Of a stretch of 64,000 bases of DNA, positions 26,301 to 40,154 are shown one piece after another. Positions within the stretch are counted from its first letter, which is position 1, and every line of letters begins with the position of its first letter. The stretch is taken from contig CAJJDN010000004.1 of the NCBI GenBank assembly GCA_905182985.1, forward strand, positions 747,358 to 811,357, read 5' to 3'. Made by a program: the position numbers and the translations under genes. The stretch is from Paramecium sonneborni. Its lineage: Eukaryota > Ciliophora > Oligohymenophorea > Peniculida > Parameciidae. The notes under the pieces are model-generated. The model worked only from the letters and a program-made list of their open reading frames with translations. It searched no databases and was not told where the DNA came from.

Positions 26301-26769
26301 TTGAGAATTTTTAAAATGAATTAAATTTTAATGCTTCTTGAATAGGAATCATAAATTTAATAAACTTAAGTAAATGGAAAATAAAGTATTTATGCTTGTA
26401 AATTTTAAAAAAATTCATATATTATTTTCTCTTAATGATGGCATTTTTTAAAATCATAATAATTTAATACGGTATAAAAAAAATATTTTAAACTTATGCT
26501 AAATAAAAAATTCCAAGAAATATAACAAGAGACTTTAAATTATTTAAATTTGAGAGAGAGGCTATTATTCAAAAAAAAAATTAAATTTATTATTATTGTT
26601 GAAAATAATAGTTCAAGAATCCAAAAAATAATGTTCTCCACAATATAGATAAAAAATTTATTTTATAATATATGATTGGACACTTTTTGAGTATTTAAAG
26701 AATAAGTGAAAGCTTTTGCCTAAAATTTTTGATGATGTATTTAAAAATTAAAAAATTGTGACATAAAAA
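23312..26769. other. 3.4-kb gene-poor interval with unsupported open frames
   Basis: Between the PLP protein stop and the BRCT gene stop no gene is certain. Long open stretches occur on the plus strand (about 24100-24630, 24793-25101, 25590-26301), but with TGA as only stop such runs arise by chance in A+T-rich DNA, and overlapping frames are open at once. Around 24000-24020 and 24720-24750 related TTGGGCCAATC/TTGGGTCAACC-type words occur near the word AAAGGCTT. No terminal inverted repeat or transposase motif was recognised. Confidence 0.4.
25590..26301 (+). CDS. Possible gene, Lys/Gln-rich, unknown
   Basis: A frame open from about 25690 to TGA near 26299-26301 encodes a protein-like sequence: KYFLILTNDIPLSERVVKRC, then later DKMDIIQERINTYQYIL, then a basic coiled C-terminus (LKLVEEQLKKISSY). 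An upstream exon-like segment (EIGRHLKEYDEKVQQ) lies in another frame. No start or intron could be fixed and no family is recognised. A run of about 200 codons without TGA is uncommon but not decisive at this base composition. Confidence 0.28.
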
Positions 26770-28673
26770 TCATTATTAAATTATATATTCATTTAAATCA
26801 ATCAAACAGCCTTATTAAATTGACTTGTATAACCATTCAGCATGAATGATTTTAATATTAGGATTTGAATTGAGTATAGCTTATGCGGTGGTCTTAAACA
26901 TGATTTTCATTACAATCATTATATCACAAAATTCTTTCTAGGTAATCTATTTTAATTTGAAATTTATATTTTACCTTTCCACCAAAATTTTAAATTAATT
27001 ATTCTAATCCTTACCTAAGATTTTAATGAATTGTCTTTTGTTAGGAAGTTTTGGGTTTGGAAAAATGAACATAAAAATTATAGGGAAACAATATTTCTAT
27101 TGTGAACTTTTAATTAATACTTTTTTGCATGTTATAGGTCAAAAGATACTGACTAAAAGATATGACTTTTTATGGATTAAGTTGTTATTGAATAATCCAT
27201 TTTTAAGAAACAATTTTTGTCTACTTATTTAAGCAACAACAACAGAAAATCAAATCATAAATAAGTTTATCTTCATTGATAATAAGTATATCACACTTAA
27301 TTTTAATATCCTCTTCTAAAACAAGTTGATACTAATAGCTTAATTATTAATTAAATTTACTTTAGATTAATCGATTCAAATAAATTCAATATATTACCAT
27401 CACAAGATTTATGTAAAGCTAGAGTAAATTTTTAGTCAATTTATTGAGGTTTTGATTATTTAGCTTTAGAACTTTTCTTAGATATTAATTAAGAATTAAT
27501 TTTTTATGATACTTCTAATTATTCTGTATCAAGTTCTTCATGAATGATATCTGATTATTTTGCTAAACCTCGGATACTTTTAGATGGTTGTTAAAAATTT
27601 GAGATAGACACATAAGATTTATTGATAACTTTAGGTATTAATTAAAGTTGACTCTTAAATTAATTAATAATGTTTCTTGTTTTAAATTCATTGATATCTT
27701 CTTCTTCTTCATCTAAAATTTATTGATTAGATTATTTTCCTTTCTTTAAATGAACTTTCTATTTAAGAATATAATAATACATCTTTTTTGAGTAATTCTT
27801 ACATTTCTTAAGGTGTTAATGTAATGATTGGAAAATTTGAAGCATCAACTTCCCTCTTTTTTGTAAGACATCTAAAATAAATTATATATTTACTCATTGA
27901 CCCACATAGGATTAACTATCTTAATATTCCATTCCTTAGCTTTCTCTAATGTGCTTAAAAAACCATCTAAAATTTGAATTCGAATTTACATTGCCAAATT
28001 AGATAATGAGTATGTTTACTTAATTTTTTTACAATTGTAGCCCCTAAGGCATAAAGTATCTCATCTTCACAATCTGATTGATTGCGATCATTTTATTAAG
28101 GACCTGAGTATATTTCAACATAAATTTTCTAAATTTTAGAATAGAAAAAAGTACTTTTTTGGCTAAACATTAAGTAATGTTATTGATCATTGTAATTTGA
28201 ATTTAATTGTCACCTAATGTAATGGCACTATGTGAGATTTTTCTTCCTGATTAAACAGCTGATGCAGATCTTCTGTAAGATCTTCTATTCTATTGTTCAG
28301 TATGTACAGATGATTAACGTTACTTTCCTTAATTCATAACATTTTATTTACCTTCATCTTTTATGAAAAATTAGATAGTTCAAAATTATTATTAATATAT
28401 ATTCACTTATTATTAAAATGGTTAACTTATTCCCAAAAACTCTGGTGTATAAAAACTATCTTGAAGAGAATGTAATTTTTATCCAAATTATGGATTGACT
28501 AATTCTGGAGTACAAGATAATTATAATGAGTATTAATTCGGTGTATTATTGAGCTGATTGTCACTTATAATTTACTCTTATTGTTTTTGATTTTAACCTT
28601 TAGATTTATTCTCATTCAAATCCTCATCCAAACTTGATTAAGATAATTAAGGTAATTTACAGATCTATCCCAT
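26770..28673 (-). CDS. Multi-BRCT-domain protein (microcephalin/DNA-damage-adaptor-like)
   Basis: Start CAT 28671-28673, stop TCA 26770-26772, with several introns of 17-38 nt. The N-terminal 200 residues are Gln/Ser-rich. BRCT 1: KIYVEIYSGPQ, LGATIVKKLSKHTHYLI, STLEKAKEWNIKIVNPMWVNEC. A linker with DEEEEDINEF follows. BRCT 2: KCDILIINEDKLIYDLIF, KIVSQKWIIQ. Then the final part of BRCT 3 or a split second repeat: ILNSNPNIKIIHAEWLYKSIQ. BRCT domains bind phosphopeptides at DNA breaks; the THxI...K...IVxPxWV pattern resembles MCPH1. Some exon joints in the linker are provisional, so the exact residue count is not given. Confidence 0.75.
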
Positions 28674-28762
28674 TTGAAGCTATTAATTTTATATATAGAT
28701 ATTTTTATTATTTTATCAATAATTTTTTAATTTAAGATTCAGAAAATAAATAAATTGATAAT

Positions 28763-30611
28763 TCATAGATCTCCTTAGTATATTGGTATGACAGTCTGAA
28801 ACTGTTGAATTTGTTAAGATAACTAGTTAGGTAATACAAAAGCACTCTATTTAGCAGCTGGTTTTGGTGATTCAAGATTTCCAATTGATTCCCTATTTAT
28901 TAATCTAATCAATACCATAAGGATTCAGTATTTGAATATTTATTAACTGGAAATGTTGATTCTACTATTTCTAATTTCTATTTTGGGGGAAATATCACAT
29001 CTATTGTTAATTTAAAGGCATCATCTACTTTATTATATCTAATTACCCAACATACGTGGTAGTAACATTCTTAAAATTCCACTTGATTCCTCAATACATG
29101 GATTAGTATTAATTTCTATTAACCAAGTTTTAAAATCTTGATCAATTATGAAATCATATCCAAAAATTTCCATACAAAACTTTCTTTAATGAAGATTGAG
29201 TTTTCTTTTAACAGATTGCATTGACATCCATACAAGCTATTTCATTTTAGTTACATTATTTTATTAAAAATCAATATTAAAGCCTTATTGATTGAGATAA
29301 TTTTAGAAATCATCAAAAGATAATTAATTGCCATCTTCAAATTCTCCATATTTATCTGAATACTTTTGAATGGCATTGTTAGTTAAATGAATAAATTGAT
29401 TACTTACATCATCAGTAGTATAATTTTCGCAAGATGTACGTATATAACCTTCTTTAAAAAAATAGCAATGAAGATCCTAAGTAACTAATACCCAGACTCT
29501 GATATCAAATTTTCTTTGATTAATGAGAAATGGTTATTCTATGTATTTTTGTATTACAAAGGAGTTAGCTTTAATATTATTATTTTTTTTATTATTTTTA
29601 GCATCTTCATCCTCCATAGTTTAATGTCCTTCTTAATATTCAGATATAAGTGATATGATAGTATCTAAATCATTAACAACATGTATTCCTTGTCCTCTAT
29701 TTAAAAATGTTGGTTTCAATAACCATAAATATTGATTACCATTTTAGGTTTTAGGTATTTTATTAGGAATAGGTTATATTTTTTTATCATTCATAGGTTA
29801 AACTGGAATCTGTTATATTATGAAATATTACTTTTAATTTTTTTTTGTATTCTACTAATTTTTTGGCCATTTAGTCAATTTTTTTAGGAGCATATTTATC
29901 AAAGAATTTAACAAATTGTGTAAATTATTAATCAACAGAGTCATCTTTAAAATCTAAAACAAATGTAATAGGGACAGAATCATAGACACTTAATTTATTT
30001 TGCTAAGAATGGATAAATAATAATAATAATACTTCACAATATGAACAGAGATTTCTAAATAAATATTATTTATTGCTTAATTCTGGATGATTTTCAAAAT
30101 GATTAACCATCTATTTATATTGATTATTCATGATCAATCTATCATATTTGTAACCTCTATTCCATTATTACCATCTAAAATGAACAAACATAGATGAGTT
30201 ATCCTTAGTTTACTACCAATCAACTCTAGTGTCCATAATTCTTTATACTAATTCATGATTGTTTCCTAAACCCAAATTGTATTTATATTCATTAGATTAC
30301 TCAATTATTTTTATTGATTTCTCTTTCTGTCTATGAGTATGTTGATCAGAAGAGAACTTCATTTGTTTTGCAATCAAAATCATTGAAGATTAAACAGCTG
30401 CAGGGTTTCTATAAACTCCTGCTTGAGATTGAACTTTATTATTCAGGTACTTAAGAAACCTATCAGGTGATATCGGTTTCTCTTCAGGACTGTTTAATTG
30501 TCTATATTTAGGCATGCTGTAAGCCTGTACTTTATGACCTTGTAATTTTGGGAGTCTAACTTCTTAACGATAATTCATATGAAATCCAGAACCACTCACT
30601 GATAAAAACAT
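28763..30611 (-). CDS. Tubulin tyrosine ligase-like protein (TTLL), gene A
   Basis: Start CAT 30609-30611, stop TCA 28763-28765. The N-terminus has a segment SSMFVHFRWQQWNRGYKYD ahead of the ATP-grasp domain. The ligase core shows KTWLIEINTNPC (the metal-binding E-I-N-T-N-P motif near 29095-29120), EIFGYDFIIDQDF and LLPRMLVDDAFKLTID at its end, all standard for TTLL enzymes. The last exon joint restores ESLWE, so the TGA at 28909 is intronic. TTLLs add glutamate or glycine side chains to tubulin on ciliary and cortical microtubules; which modification is made here cannot be told. It diverges from the copine gene with only 26 bp between start codons. Confidence 0.85.
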
Positions 30612-30637
30612 TTAATTTTGTATATTAAATCAATATC

Positions 30638-32310
30638 ATGTATCAACCTGCAGATAGAGAAAAGATTGAACTTTACATCTCGGCACGTAAACTTGCTAAT
30701 AAAGATATCATTTCTGATAGTGATCCTAAATGCAAAGTTTATCTAAGAGATTTTAATGGAGTTGAAAAATACATTGGTTAAACAGAAGTACTTAAAAATA
30801 ATCTTAATCCTGATTGGAAAGTATTTCAATATTATATTAGACAACAATATAAATGGATTTCATATTTGAAATCAAATAAGAACTTAGATTTGAAGTTTGG
30901 GATAATGATGATGGAAGTATTGACAAAGATGATTTAATTGGTGTTGTTAATGTATCTTGTTATCTCCTATATATTTTTTAGACCACTGTAGGAGAGATTA
31001 TGGGATCTAGAAATTAAGTTTATACTGGATAATTAAAATTAAAGAATAAAGCATCAGGAACTTTATTAGTTAAAAGTGATAAATTGAAAAATGACAATAG
31101 ATTTATATTCTGGTAATGGTAAGGAAAAAAAATCAAGAATGTAGATGGTTGGTTTGGAAATTCAGATCCATTCTTGAGATTTTATAAACAATAAGGAAAT
31201 GATTGGTTATTTGTTCATGAAACTGAATTTTGTAAAAATAATGAAAACCCTCATTGGAAACCATTTGAAATCTCAATGGCTAAATTAAATTCAGGACATA
31301 CATAATAGTAAATAAAAGTAGAATGTTATGATAACTAAACAGATGGAAAACATTAATTTATAGGTGAAACTTTATTTACAATTCATTAAATTGAAAATGA
31401 ACTAAAAAGAGAATTCATATCACTTTCTAAGAAAGGAGTAATATATATTAAATAATAATATTTAGACAAATCATGGATTTTTGTAATTAACTTAATATAA
31501 CTTATTTGTTAAACCAACATTCATTGATTATATAAAAGGAGGAGAATAAATTAATCTAATGATAGCTGTTGATTTTACAGGTTCTAATGGAGATCCAAAA
31601 TCTCCAAATTCTTTACATTATAATAATCCAAATTAAATGAATTAATATTAATCTGCACTTTATTAAGTGTCAGAAATATTATTAAATTATGATTTTGATA
31701 AGAAAATACCTATGTATGGATTTGGAGGAGTTCCTCATTTTCCAAATTATTAAAAGAATGAAGCAGATCATTGGTATTAGTGTTTAATTTGATTATAAGT
31801 TTTCCTTTGACAGGTAGTTTCTAATAGCCAGAAGTTTTTGGATTAGAAGGAATTATGGCTTAATACAGTGGTGCTTTATAGCATGTAACTTTATCAGGAC
31901 CAACATATTTCGCTCCAATAATTTAATATGCGTGTTAAACAGCTTAATAAAATATTAACAATAATATTTATACAGTTCTAATGATATTAACAGATGGAGA
32001 AATTCATGATATGAATTAAACTATTTAATTAATCAAAGGAGCAGCTAAGATTCCTCTATCAATAATTATCATTGGTGTTGGAGATGAAAAATTTTAACAA
32101 ATGAAAACACTTGATGGAGATAGTGGTCCATTAAAAGGTTAATGTGTAAGAGATTTAGTATAATTTGTACCATTTAAAGGTTTTAAATAATAAGGGGAAT
32201 TAGCAAAAGAAGTTTTAGCTGAATTACCAAACTAATTAGTTGCATATAAATAACTATTAGGATTGTAACCATTAAAAGCTGCAGATGTTCATCTAAGTCA
32301 AATGATGTGA
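30638..32310 (+). CDS. Copine (two C2 domains plus vWA/copine domain)
   Basis: 522 residues after removing introns of 20, 30, 28 and 26 nt (exon sum divisible by three). C2A runs from the N-terminus ([42 protein letters not shown]); C2B follows ([36 protein letters not shown]). The C-terminal copine domain has the MIDAS sequence [20 protein letters not shown], and [11 protein letters not shown]. This is the exact order of eukaryotic copines, calcium-dependent phospholipid-binding proteins at membranes. Acidic calcium ligands of both C2 domains appear present. Confidence 0.95.
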
Positions 32311-32404
32311 AATTTATAAAATAAAAGAAAAATTTATTAGAATTTAATATTAAATATTATCAAATGATTCTTTAATAAAATGCTCTACTTCAAAATTAGA
32401 GTCA

Positions 32405-32841
32405 TCATCTTATTGAAATTATCAATTTCTAATTTGATTCCAAGTTAAAATCTTTCATCCTTTTTTATTACCTTATTGTTTAATCTAAAAGTTAAACCTA
32501 TCTTTCACTATTCTATCTCCTTTATGAATTATTCTTTTCACATTATCAAATCTATCCTCTTTAAGTACTAAAAACATCTCTTCTCTATATAATTAATCTC
32601 CCTCCTTTTAATTTAAATCATGATATTCAATATTATCTATAAATTTATTCTCTTTTATAAATTTAACATGTTTTTTATAATGCATATACTCTATTATCAA
32701 TTAATAATAGAATATCTTTAATAGAAATTAATCTGACCCCGAAGTATTTAGAATGGATACAAATATTATTCGTACTTTTTTTTAAATAATTTCCATAATA
32801 AGAAGAGTTGAAGTAAGAATTTTAATACACTTTATTATCAT
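32405..32841 (-). CDS. Small conserved-looking protein, 138 aa, unknown
   Basis: Start CAT 32839-32841, stop TCA 32405-32407; one 20-nt intron, exon sum 139 codons. The sequence looks folded: RIIFVSILNTSGSDQFLL, then FYYQLIIEYMHYKKHVKFI, and a charged segment NVKRIIHKGDRIVKDRF. There is no signal peptide or membrane helix beyond a moderately hydrophobic start. I cannot name the family. It converges with the copine gene (94 bp between stops). Confidence 0.5.
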
Positions 32842-33017
32842 TCTAAAATCAATTTCAATTGTTTATTGGAAATCATTCCAATCCAACTAAAGTGGGTTTT
32901 AATAAATACTTATATAATAAGTTTTTCAAATATATTATGAGATTATTAGAATAAGAATAAATAATTATTATATATATATTTAAAAGATTGAAAAATAAAA
33001 TCATTATTAAATATTTA

Positions 33018-35136
33018 TCAAATATAATCCTATAATTAAGCTATTAGTTAAGATTACATAATTTAAGCTAATTTATAACTCTCTTATTAAAGGATATTGT
33101 TTGATGAATTATGTAATGAATTAGTGAAAAGATTTAATTATCTTGGAAGTACAAAACTTATGGAAGTTCCTACTTATGAATTTTCAAAATGTAGTGTCTT
33201 AATAGATAATTATGGATTTTTGGAAATGTATGGTAACAACTTTTAAACAATAAATATTCCCAATTTTCCTTCACGCACTCCTATTAATATTTAAAATTAT
33301 TTACTTTTGAAATCTAGTGGCTAAGCAAATCCACTAGCTTTATCTCTTATTTCAAATTTAAATTCATCATTAAGAGTTTGACCTACATGTATATAAATTG
33401 CATTTGATATATCTGGCTTTCGATATGCTTTGATACTATTAATTAATAAATTGACAATAATTTATTTAAGATATCTAATATCGGTTGTAATCATTTTATT
33501 ATTCAAATCATCTGAAATATTTATTTCGATCATTTTTTCAAGTACAGTAGTATCTTAAATAAATTTGGCCTTGATAGATTTTAAAAATGAAATAACATTA
33601 ACTGAGTCTTGTTTTGGAAAAGGCATTCCATCAGACAAAAAATAAATGAAATTATTAATTCCCAATTCTAAAATATATAGTTATGATTATGCTTAACATA
33701 ATAAAATATCCTCTTTATTTTAACCATTGTACATTTTGCGAAATTTTTATGAAAAATCATTCAACATTGAAGACAATTTTTATGACTCTTTTTGGGTGAC
33801 TTCTTATTTGTAACCATTTTGTATATTATTCATTTGAATTTTTATATTTTCTATTGAATCATCTTCAATTTCAATGATTAAACCTTAATTCCAACTACTA
33901 ATTTGCATTTTCTTATAGATTGATTTTTCATTTTAAATTATTCCATATAATTGTTATTTTTTGTTTGCCATTTATTAGCTGTTGTTATCTTGAGGTTTTG
34001 CGAAGAAAATATCAAATTATCTCATAACAGATGCAGATAAAAACTCTTTATCTATATACTTAAATAATATATATTGTTACTTATAAAGAACTATTATTTA
34101 AATTTAAGGTATTACACTTCTATAAATTTCCATCATTTCTTTAGATTGATTATAATCTTTATCTCTATTCATTCTATGGAGATATTAATTTTTGTTGTTA
34201 TTAATCATCGTTTATATTACCTTGAGATTTTCTCCTTTACATTACAGCGCTTTGTTTTTCTTCCATTATTTAATCTCTTATGAATGAATAAAGATTGGCA
34301 TTTTTTATCTCAAGCATATTGTTAGTTAAAATGTGTTCACTTTCATATGAAATCTAGAATAATTGGATCTTTTTCATATATTCTTCAATTGATAAACATT
34401 TCTCTTTTAGTTATTAAATTAAAAATTAACTCATCTTTTCAACAACTATATCATTATTACGGTAGGAAATAATAAAAAATTATTAATCATTAAATTTATC
34501 CAATATACCTTATGCATTTTATAAAGGAATCTATGCTTAATTTAAAACACTTTATCTTCTTGGGACTATTACTTAAGTTTATTCAGTTTATGAAGCTTAA
34601 TACTTATAATTATTTTAGAGAAATTCATATAAACAAACTATAATAATTAGGATAGAAGCGATAATTAAATATTCTAAGTTATTAGATATATTTTTAAATA
34701 AAACAATAACTATGAATATGATTAATAATGATAAAGCTTGAAGCATTATTTTGATATTGAGAAATTGTCTTCTTTCATTTTTTTCATTTGATTTTAATTT
34801 CTAAAGCGAAAGCATGTTTCCAAATAATAAACAAATTAGATTTTCAGATAAATTCTCTTTACTTAAATACAATAAACTTGCAAATTAGAGAAGCAATAAA
34901 ATTGTAAAAAACATTGGTGAATGATCAATTTCTATTAAAGTTTTAATTAGTAAAATAGTTACATAAAACATTTTTGGCTGTTTTTCTTATTGCAGCAAAA
35001 CTAAATGCCATTCCGAAAGCTAAAAATATTATTTAAGGAATAAGCAAATTTACTATTTATCCTCTAAGTTATAAGTAAGCAATGCATAAAATAGAGAATA
35101 AAGCATTCATTATTTGTGGAAGTGCAAATTTAATCA
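33018..35136 (-). CDS. Membrane protein with histidine-kinase-type ATPase (HATPase_c) domain
   Basis: Start CAT 35134-35136, stop TCA 33018-33020; introns include one of 31 nt and one of 22 nt, and perhaps a further one, giving roughly 690 residues. The N-terminus has several membrane helices (IIFLAFGMAFSFAAI, FFTILLLLQFASLLYL, LLIIFIVIVLF, LIIASILIIIVCLY). A Gln-rich linker follows. The C-terminal GHKL fold shows the N box RYLKQIIVNLLINSIKAY, a weak G1 box (IRDKASGF, expected DxGxG) and an end typical of the fold (KLGIFIVQKLLPYI, GTSISFVLP). No dimerisation-domain His motif (H-E/D-L) was seen and no receiver domain, so phosphotransfer may be lost or use a divergent His. Possibly a degenerate sensor kinase. 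Confidence 0.7.
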
Positions 35137-35250
35137 TTTATATAATATAATTAATATAAATTCTTAGAAAATTGACATAATATGATTGTTTATTTAAGAT
35201 CATTCTAAAATATATAGAATAAATTTATTTTAAGAATAGCAAAATATATA

Positions 35251-36359
35251 TCATGAGTTTGAATTCTTTAAGAATATGACAATAACAGTGATATCATCAA
35301 CTCCTTCACTAAATCTTTTCCATTAAGTCTTAGATTCTTAAATTAATTTTTGACAAGCACCTTATGGATCATTATTCAAGAAATAATCTTGTGTTATTTC
35401 TGCTATCTATATGATATTTTTAATACTTAATTATTATCTAAGAATTCCCATAATCCATCAGAACCAAGAATTATAAATAAATCGTCCTTAGTAATTTAAT
35501 GCTATTTGATATCTTAAATAACAATATACAATACCAGGAATATGTGAGACTCCAACCTATTCAGCTATTTAATCTCCAATACTTCTTGACATAGCCAAAC
35601 CAGGGAATGAAGCTCCTTTAATATAAACTCTAGATGGTCCAACAGATTATCCATTCTATAGTTTGTAAGTATTAACAGATCCACCTTAATTTTCAATTCT
35701 TCTCTTCTCTTTCAATAAATTTGGTTTATGATCCACAGATAATTCAGTTGTAATTAATTTATCTTATTATTTAGAACATAATATAGCTCTAGAATCACCA
35801 ACCCAAGCACAATTAATTATTTAATCTCTAATAATAATTAAAGTAGCAGTTGTACCAGACATAAGTGAATCAAAATGAGAATGAGAAGCAACATTAGAAT
35901 GAGCATTTTTAAAAAGTTTAACAAAATCAATTGTTTTAAAATCCTTGATTAAATATTCTAAATTAATGATATATTATCTATACATTAAAAATAGTCTCTA
36001 ACAAATGTACTTATTTTATCACCATCAGTTCCATGTCCATCCATTACAGCAAAGAAACCTTATTCATCATCAATAATTTCAGCAAATTATCTATCTTAAT
36101 TTGTTTTTTCACAAAATCCATCAAATCCAGCCTTAGACATTGAACCATAATATAATTAGATTTCTAATTTAGAGTTCAAAATTTTCTTTGATTTGGATTA
36201 TTATAATGGAAGTCGTCTTTTAAATGATTTTTAAGAGATTTATTTATCCATCAATTAGGGCAATTTATATTTATGATAAGTTTTAGTTTATTCACTACTA
36301 ATTTATCTTCTATTATCTGATTTAGATCTAATTGACTAATAAATATTAACTAATTTCAT
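35251..36359 (-). CDS. PP2C-type protein phosphatase (PPM family)
   Basis: Start CAT 36357-36359, stop TCA 35251-35253, short introns in between. After a basic, Gln-rich N-terminus, the PP2C domain begins at GSMSKAGFDGFCEKTNQD and has FFAVMDGHGTDGD (metal-binding DGHG), SGTTATLIII, CAWVGDSRAI, SVDHKP, AMSRSIGD, and SEGVDDITVIVI at the end (metal-binding D in DDI). All expected metal ligands are visible. It is a Mg/Mn-dependent Ser/Thr phosphatase, possibly of about 345 residues. It is transcribed divergently from the next TTLL gene with 12 bp between start codons. Confidence 0.88.
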
Positions 36360-36371
36360 TATTATTAAAAT

Positions 36372-38313
<1,942 letters not shown>

Positions 38314-38376
38314 TTGAAGTTTTAAATAAAAATATACTAAATTTTTTGTTAATTTATAAAATAATTAATAATAAAA

Positions 38377-38977
38377 ATGTTTTATGTGATAAAAGGACTC
38401 AAAACTAAATTGTCAATAGAGCCAAATTATTTAGATCAATTGAAAGATTAAAAGTTCATTTTAGAGTAAATTGTATAGAAATTAGAAGGCAAGTACTTCG
38501 AAGATGTTGGTTATATCATTTGTATAACTAAATGCTTGAATTGCAATTAATTTTAAGATGAATAAATAGATGCATTAATTGAAGAGGATGGAACTGTTAG
38601 AGTAGTGGTATCAATTTATTTTATTTAAGATCAAATTCGAAGCTATAGTATTTCAAATTAAGGATAAAGATATAGTAGATGTTGAAGTGATCAAATGTGA
38701 AGCCACGGCAGTATTTGCTAAATTGGGTCCTATTGATTTTATTATTCCTAGAGATAAATTACCAATTAATTACACTTATTCTAATGTAAGTCTTTTTATG
38801 TGAATTCAGGAATCATATAAAGAAGAAGATGAAGAAGTGATTAAATAAGGTACTAAATTAAGAGTCTAAGTTCAAAAGACAAATTATAAACAGGGAAAAT
38901 TAAGAGCTTTTGCTCATTTAACAGGTGATAATTTAGACAATATTTGCGGCATATTAAGCGATGATCTGAAGTTATGA
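38377..38977 (+). CDS. RPB7: RNA polymerase II subunit RPB7-like
   Basis: Introns of 22 and 24 nt; exon sum 185 codons, 184 residues. The N-terminal tip domain starts MFYVIKGLKTKLSIEPNYL and has GKYFEDVGYIICI. After the first intron the middle has IKFEAIVFQIKDKDIVDVEV, AVFAKLGPIDFIIPRDKLP, and the S1-type barrel continues to GTKLRVQVQK and LRAFAHLTGD. This matches the RPB7 order (KYKAIVFRPFKGEVVDAVV, TEIGPMSCFISRH, EIRLKIVG). RPB7 pairs with RPB4 to form the polymerase stalk. The paralogous Pol III or Pol I stalk subunits are a less likely alternative. Confidence 0.82.
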
Positions 38978-39048
38978 TATATTTAATTTTATGTAGAGTA
39001 AATAAATTAATTATTTATCATTGCAAAATTCCTAATCAATTTTTATTT

Positions 39049-39426
39049 ATGGAATTAATCAACTATTTAAATATCAATATCTTAGAAACAAAGAATACTT
39101 AAGATTTATTAAAATACTAAACAAAGATATCAGGATCAATTTCTAATAAATATAGCTACACAATTTACAAAATAAATTAACAATTAAAATAATATCATTA
39201 TTTTAAAATTCTTTTTTAAATTATAAGAAATTTATCAAGAAAAGCAAAGAATGATGGAAAAAAGTTAAGTTTTCACTTATTTATTTATAACTATAGAAAT
39301 TTAATTTTATTACTAAATTAAATCAACAAGAAAATAATTAAAAATACTCTGATGAAGAAATTTATTGAATTAAATAAAAAAATACTAATACTAATATAGT
39401 ATCTTAAAATAAAAAATGGAATTTGA
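39049..39426 (+). CDS. Possible small basic protein, 125 aa
   Basis: Intronless ORF from ATG 39049 to TGA 39424-39426, 72 bp after the RPB7 stop. It is very Lys/Leu/Ile rich (KILFQIIRNLSRKAKN, NLILLLNQINKK), helical, with no signal peptide. A helical protein of the nucleolar NEPRO/DUF4477 type is a loose possibility. Chance open frame is also possible because of the code and composition. Confidence 0.35.
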
Positions 39427-40154
39427 TACAGAAATTTCTATATAAAAATAATTGAAAGTTATGTTAATAAATATAAAACTATTTTAATTCGAATACAAGT
39501 ATGTGAATAGAGTTTATGTATAATCAATTCTACATTTAATTCACTTTAAAATTAACAATGTTTTTTTTGAAATATATCCATTATATTATTTTTAGATTAC
39601 TTAAAAACTAAACAATATTTCATCTCTTCTTTCTATTTGAGAATTTATTTAATGAGATCAATTTAATCAATTTTATAAAAATTCTCAACTTTTGACAAAT
39701 ATTTTAAAACTTACAATCTTAATCACAATTATTGGAAATGTTCAAGGAATCAATACTCAAGTAATTTTTCGTTTATTTTATATATATACAACATTACTAT
39801 GAATTTCTGATTAATAAAAAATCTCTTGATAAAGAAATCTCAATGACATCCATTTACTTTTTGATTTGATGAAAATTGCTAAATTAAGGTTTAAACTTCT
39901 TTTATTGCATTAATCTCTCCTTTAACAATTCACCAAACTATGATATATTAATTAATAATTAGCTCTTTTACTTTTGATGTTGAAAAAATCTCTTTTATAA
40001 TTGTCTTAGTATTTCCATAAAAATATGTTATCAATCTTTTTTTAATTGTGATTGATATGAGAAATGATAATACTTTTGATTGTACATAGATACTATATTG
40101 TTGCCAAATATTAATTATAAATAGTCTATATAGGTTTATTTTTAATTATTTTAT
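39427..40154. other. Intergenic, no gene seen
   Basis: 728 bp between the small ORF and the ABCA gene. The minus strand has an open run of about 77 codons (around 39650-39880) without recognisable protein character. The right end must contain the ABC transporter promoter. Confidence 0.45.

Noticed and set aside
27026..27232. Plus-strand ORF starting MNCLLLGSFGFGK
   Set aside because: It is antisense to the C-terminal part of the BRCT gene, whose minus-strand frame carries recognisable BRCT sequence.
28765..28830. tRNA-like stretch (TTAGTATATTGGTATGAC)
   Set aside because: Resembles a D-arm, but no acceptor pairing or T-arm was found, and it lies in the last coding exon of TTLL gene A.
34074..34283. 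Plus-strand hydrophobic ORF
   Set aside because: Opposite the linker of the HATPase membrane protein; the minus frame is continuous over hundreds of codons.
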